A program made the position numbers and the translations under genes. The notes beneath the pieces are model-generated. The model did not search any database. It had not been told where the DNA came from and was given only the letters and a program-made list of their open reading frames with translations. From assembly GCA_030673275.1 (NCBI GenBank), contig DAOVJL010000057.1:1-7019 (forward strand): a DNA stretch of 7,019 nt, in the 5' to 3' direction. This document shows, piece by piece, positions 4,886 through 7,019 of this stretch (positions are counted from its first letter, which is position 1; every line of letters starts with the position of its first letter). The DNA comes from Sulfurimonas sp. (GTDB taxonomy: Bacteria > Campylobacterota > Campylobacteria > Campylobacterales > Sulfurimonadaceae).

Positions 4886-6100
4886 ATGGATAAGTTCTCA
4901 AACCATATAAAAAATATTTTACATGGTTTCTTTTTAGCGATTGGTACTACAATCGCTGAACCCTCAACAATTTTACCTCTTATTGTAAACTACTTTGGCG
5001 GTAGTTCCATGCTTGTCGGTTTTTTTGCAGCTCTGCTTCGCGGTGGTGCAATAATTGTACAGCTATTTGCTGCCTTTCATGCGCAGAGTTATCAGCTTAT
5101 GATGCCGTATCTTCGCCGTATCTTTTTTATACGTTTTTTATCATGGTTTTTTATAGGTATAGCTATTATTCTTTTTGGTGAGAATTATCCAAATGTAACC
5201 CTTGCTTCTATAGGTTTTGGTCTATTTATGTTCTCTTTTAGTGCAGGGTTCGCTGCGATATATTTTAGAGAGATAATGGCTAAAATATTCTCTCATAAAT
5301 TTCGTGGAAAGACTATGGCATACCGTCAGTTTTTCAGTGCTGTTGGTGGTTTGCTCAGTGGAGCTTTAGCTGCTCTTATTTTGGAATCTTTTGAAGCCCC
5401 TTACAGTTACGGTTATCTATTTGTAATCAGTTCATTTATTATGGGTTTTGGATATTTGGCATTTTCCTTAGTTGATGAACCTATTAAAGAGGAAGTAAGC
5501 AAAAAAGAGAGTTCGTTTAAAGAGTTTTTATCAAACTCATGGGCACTTTTAAAATCAGACAAAGCTCTTCAAACTCAGATAACAACTTTTCTTTTTGCTT
5601 ACGGATATCTGATTGCACTGCCTTTTATAATACTGGATGCACAACAAAAAATTGACCTAGATGGTATAGCAATCGGTTCTTTGATAACAACCCAAATGGT
5701 TGGAGCAATGCTTAGTAACTTTTTATGGGGAAAACTTAGCGGAAGCGGACATAACACTTTAACGGCAAAAGTAGCAATTTTAATGCAGATATTTGCAATT
5801 TTATTAGCATTTGGTGCATCTTCGCTTTATGAATATATGATAATCTTCTTTTTGGTTGGAGCTTCTATTGACGGTAATCGTATAGCATCTAGCAATCTTA
5901 TACTAAAATTGGCACCTGCTGAGAAAAGACCTGTATATATAGCCTTACAGATGAATATTGTTTCTTTGGGAATGTTTTTCTCAATTCTTGGTGGAGTTAT
6001 TTTACACTTTTTAAATTATACAGTTTTATATAGCAGTGCAATCATTACACTGCTGTTAGCATTTTATTTTTCATTTAAATTAAGAGAAGAACCTAAATAA
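4886..6100 (+). CDS. Major facilitator superfamily transporter, substrate unknown
   Basis: This 404-aa inner-membrane protein has about twelve hydrophobic segments (six before and six after a charged cytoplasmic loop at about 197-228), the standard MFS layout and length. Cytoplasmic motifs at equivalent places in the two halves are HKFRGKTMAYRQ (137-148) and APAEKRPVYIALQMN (343-357), reflecting the internal duplication of the family. The usual loop 2-3 motif GxxxDRxGRR is degenerate (AQSYQLMMPYLRR, 66-78), so it belongs to a divergent subfamily and the substrate cannot be named. The ATG comes one base after the TrpD2-like stop (TAAGATG), with no strong ribosome site of its own, which points to translational coupling. 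Its last 37 bp overlap the end of the opposite-strand 133-aa gene. Confidence 0.9.
   Translation: MDKFSNHIKNILHGFFLAIGTTIAEPSTILPLIVNYFGGSSMLVGFFAALLRGGAIIVQLFAAFHAQSYQLMMPYLRRIFFIRFLSWFFIGIAIILFGENYPNVTLASIGFGLFMFSFSAGFAAIYFREIMAKIFSHKFRGKTMAYRQFFSAVGGLLSGALAALILESFEAPYSYGYLFVISSFIMGFGYLAFSLVDEPIKEEVSKKESSFKEFLSNSWALLKSDKALQTQITTFLFAYGYLIALPFIILDAQQKIDLDGIAIGSLITTQMVGAMLSNFLWGKLSGSGHNTLTAKVAILMQIFAILLAFGASSLYEYMIIFFLVGASIDGNRIASSNLILKLAPAEKRPVYIALQMNIVSLGMFFSILGGVILHFLNYTVLYSSAIITLLLAFYFSFKLREEPK
6032..6054. repeat. 7-bp inverted repeat in the MFS 3' end, just beyond the opposite-strand gene
   Basis: AGCAGTG (6032-6038) and CACTGCT (6048-6054) are perfect complements around a 9-base loop. 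The hairpin lies 10 bp beyond the stop of the minus-strand 133-aa gene, where its terminator would be expected, but no T-run follows on that strand. It also codes for SSAIITLL of the transporter. Confidence 0.3.
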
Positions 6101-6465
6101 AATCTCTCTACAAAAGCTCTCTCTTTTTCTGTCTCAAGAAAGATTCTTGCAACAGTTTGATTATTTTCACCCATAATTAAAACATCATTGTTCTCAATTT
6201 TAAGATGTTCTTTTCCCCATTTTTGCTCAAGTTCATCCATTCTATGAAAAACTTCTTTTGAACTTGGACTCTCTTTTTCACCAGTTCTTTTATCTACGAT
6301 ATAAAAACCACCGATTTTTTTCTCTATTACATAGGGGCTGTAAACTTGTATAGCTGTATATATTCTATCTTCTTTTGCATCAGGCATCGCTCTTTTCATT
6401 GAAACTATTCCTAAAATCAAAAAGGCTGTGAAAAACCCAAATATTAATGCTTTCTTTATACTCAT
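6064..6465 (-). CDS. Single-helix membrane-anchored protein downstream of siroheme synthase, function unknown
   Basis: This 133-aa protein is not recognised. It has an uncleaved-looking N-terminal transmembrane helix (about 6-23, after SIKK), then a soluble region of about 105 residues rich in charge, with a predicted helix at SSKEVFHRMDELEQKWGKEH (68-87) and strands around YTAIQVYSPYVIEKKIGGFYIVDK (36-59). There is no cysteine, so it is not a heme c or disulfide protein. With a positive N-terminus before the helix, the soluble part should face the periplasm. The ATG overlaps the stop of the siroheme gene (ATGA, 4 bp), fixing the start and implying co-translation. The 3' end overlaps the MFS gene by 37 bp in the opposite direction. 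Confidence 0.8.
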   Translation of the reverse strand: MSIKKALIFGFFTAFLILGIVSMKRAMPDAKEDRIYTAIQVYSPYVIEKKIGGFYIVDKRTGEKESPSSKEVFHRMDELEQKWGKEHLKIENNDVLIMGENNQTVARIFLETEKERAFVERFYLGSSLNLNEK

Positions 6466-7019
6466 TTATTACTCCATGTCTTTATATAATCTTCTGCTTT
6501 TTTATCAAGCATTTTCATTCTTTCTTTACCTTTAGGCAAAGTTTTTCTCAAGTTTTTCATCTCTACTAAAAATTCGCTTATTCCTGATGGAATTAAATTT
6601 TGCAGATATATTCTTAAATGTTTTGCCATGGCAGGAGATGCTCCTGATGTTGATATGGCAACAGTTAAGTCATCTTTTTTTACATAAGACGGAAAGATGA
6701 AATCACAATAATCTACAGAATCAACAGAGTTACATAAACAGTTATACTGTTTTGATTCTGCAAATATTTCTGCTTGAAGAGGAATATCATCAACTGCAAC
6801 TATAACAACAGCAAAATCTTTAATATCGCCTGTTTTATAGCCTCTTTTTTCAAAATGTAAATTTTTATCTTTTATCATTTTGCTCATGTCGTCTGATAAA
6901 TCAAGTGATATTACAGAGATATCTGAAGTAAAATCTAAAAGATGTTCCAACTTCTCATAAGCTATATACCCACCGCCAACGATTAGGATTTTTTTATTAT
7001 CAAGTTTTAAAAAAGCTGG
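6462..7019 (-). CDS. Precorrin-2 dehydrogenase / sirohydrochlorin ferrochelatase (Met8/CysG N-domain type), 5' end outside window
   Basis: This enzyme oxidises precorrin-2 to sirohydrochlorin with NAD+ and can insert iron to give siroheme, the cofactor of assimilatory nitrite and sulfite reductases. The frame stays open to the right edge (185 residues visible). The visible start PAFLKLDNKKILIVGGGYIA aligns with the beginning of CysG, so only a few residues are missing; a TTG at 6948-6950 is internal and not the start. Motifs: GGGYIA (visible residues 15-20) for NAD, VAVDD, NSVDSVDYCDFIFPS, whose first Asp (about visible residue 100) matches the catalytic Asp of CysG, and ISTSGASPAMAK, which matches VSSGGTSPVLA. 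There is no methyltransferase domain, so uroporphyrinogen methylation must be encoded elsewhere. Its stop overlaps the next gene's start. Confidence 0.92.
   Translation of the reverse strand, partial: PAFLKLDNKKILIVGGGYIAYEKLEHLLDFTSDISVISLDLSDDMSKMIKDKNLHFEKRGYKTGDIKDFAVVIVAVDDIPLQAEIFAESKQYNCLCNSVDSVDYCDFIFPSYVKKDDLTVAISTSGASPAMAKHLRIYLQNLIPSGISEFLVEMKNLRKTLPKGKERMKMLDKKAEDYIKTWSNK

Noticed and set aside
6462..6950. A 162-aa gene starting at the TTG at 6948-6950
   Set aside because: The frame stays open upstream and encodes the essential GGGYIA nucleotide-binding motif, so the true start is outside the window and the TTG is an internal Leu codon.

Overview
The window is AT-rich, densely packed bacterial DNA. 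Gene content and protein style fit a denitrifying member of the Campylobacterota, most like Sulfurimonas or a relative; this is inferred from familiarity with such proteins, not from a database search. There are no RNA genes, CRISPR arrays, insertion sequences or signs of recent transfer. No gene-free stretch exceeds 300 bases.

Left part (1-2190, minus strand): a cytochrome c-dependent nitric oxide reductase operon in the order small membrane protein (108 aa) -> norC -> norB. NorB is cut by the left edge just before its last heme ligand. NorC carries the c-type heme and passes electrons to the heme b / heme b3-FeB centre of NorB, which reduces 2 NO to N2O. Upstream is a 14-bp FNR/DNR-like palindrome (2176-2189). 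Its centre lies exactly where a class II activator site should be relative to a plausible -10 box, suggesting control by low oxygen or NO.

Middle (2286-3899, minus strand): a 65-aa two-helix membrane protein with its own extended -10 promoter, a 129-aa exported thioredoxin-fold protein whose active site reads SPEC rather than CxxC, a possible 36-aa ORF filling the gap exactly, and a complete classical short-chain dehydrogenase.

Right of centre (3991-6100, plus strand): divergent from the dehydrogenase is a two-gene unit, a TrpD2/YbiB-like protein of the anthranilate phosphoribosyltransferase fold and a 12-helix MFS transporter one base downstream. The pairing suggests a shared but unknown role.

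Right end (6064-7019, minus strand): a Met8/CysG-N-type precorrin-2 dehydrogenase (siroheme synthesis), open at the right edge, followed with a 4-bp ATGA overlap by a 133-aa single-helix protein of unknown function. The latter overlaps the MFS gene tail to tail by 37 bp.

Most of the window is ordinary respiratory and cofactor metabolism. The less explained parts are the 108-aa nor-leading membrane protein, the enlarged NorC, the SPEC thioredoxin-like protein, the 36-aa ORF and the TrpD2-like/MFS pair.
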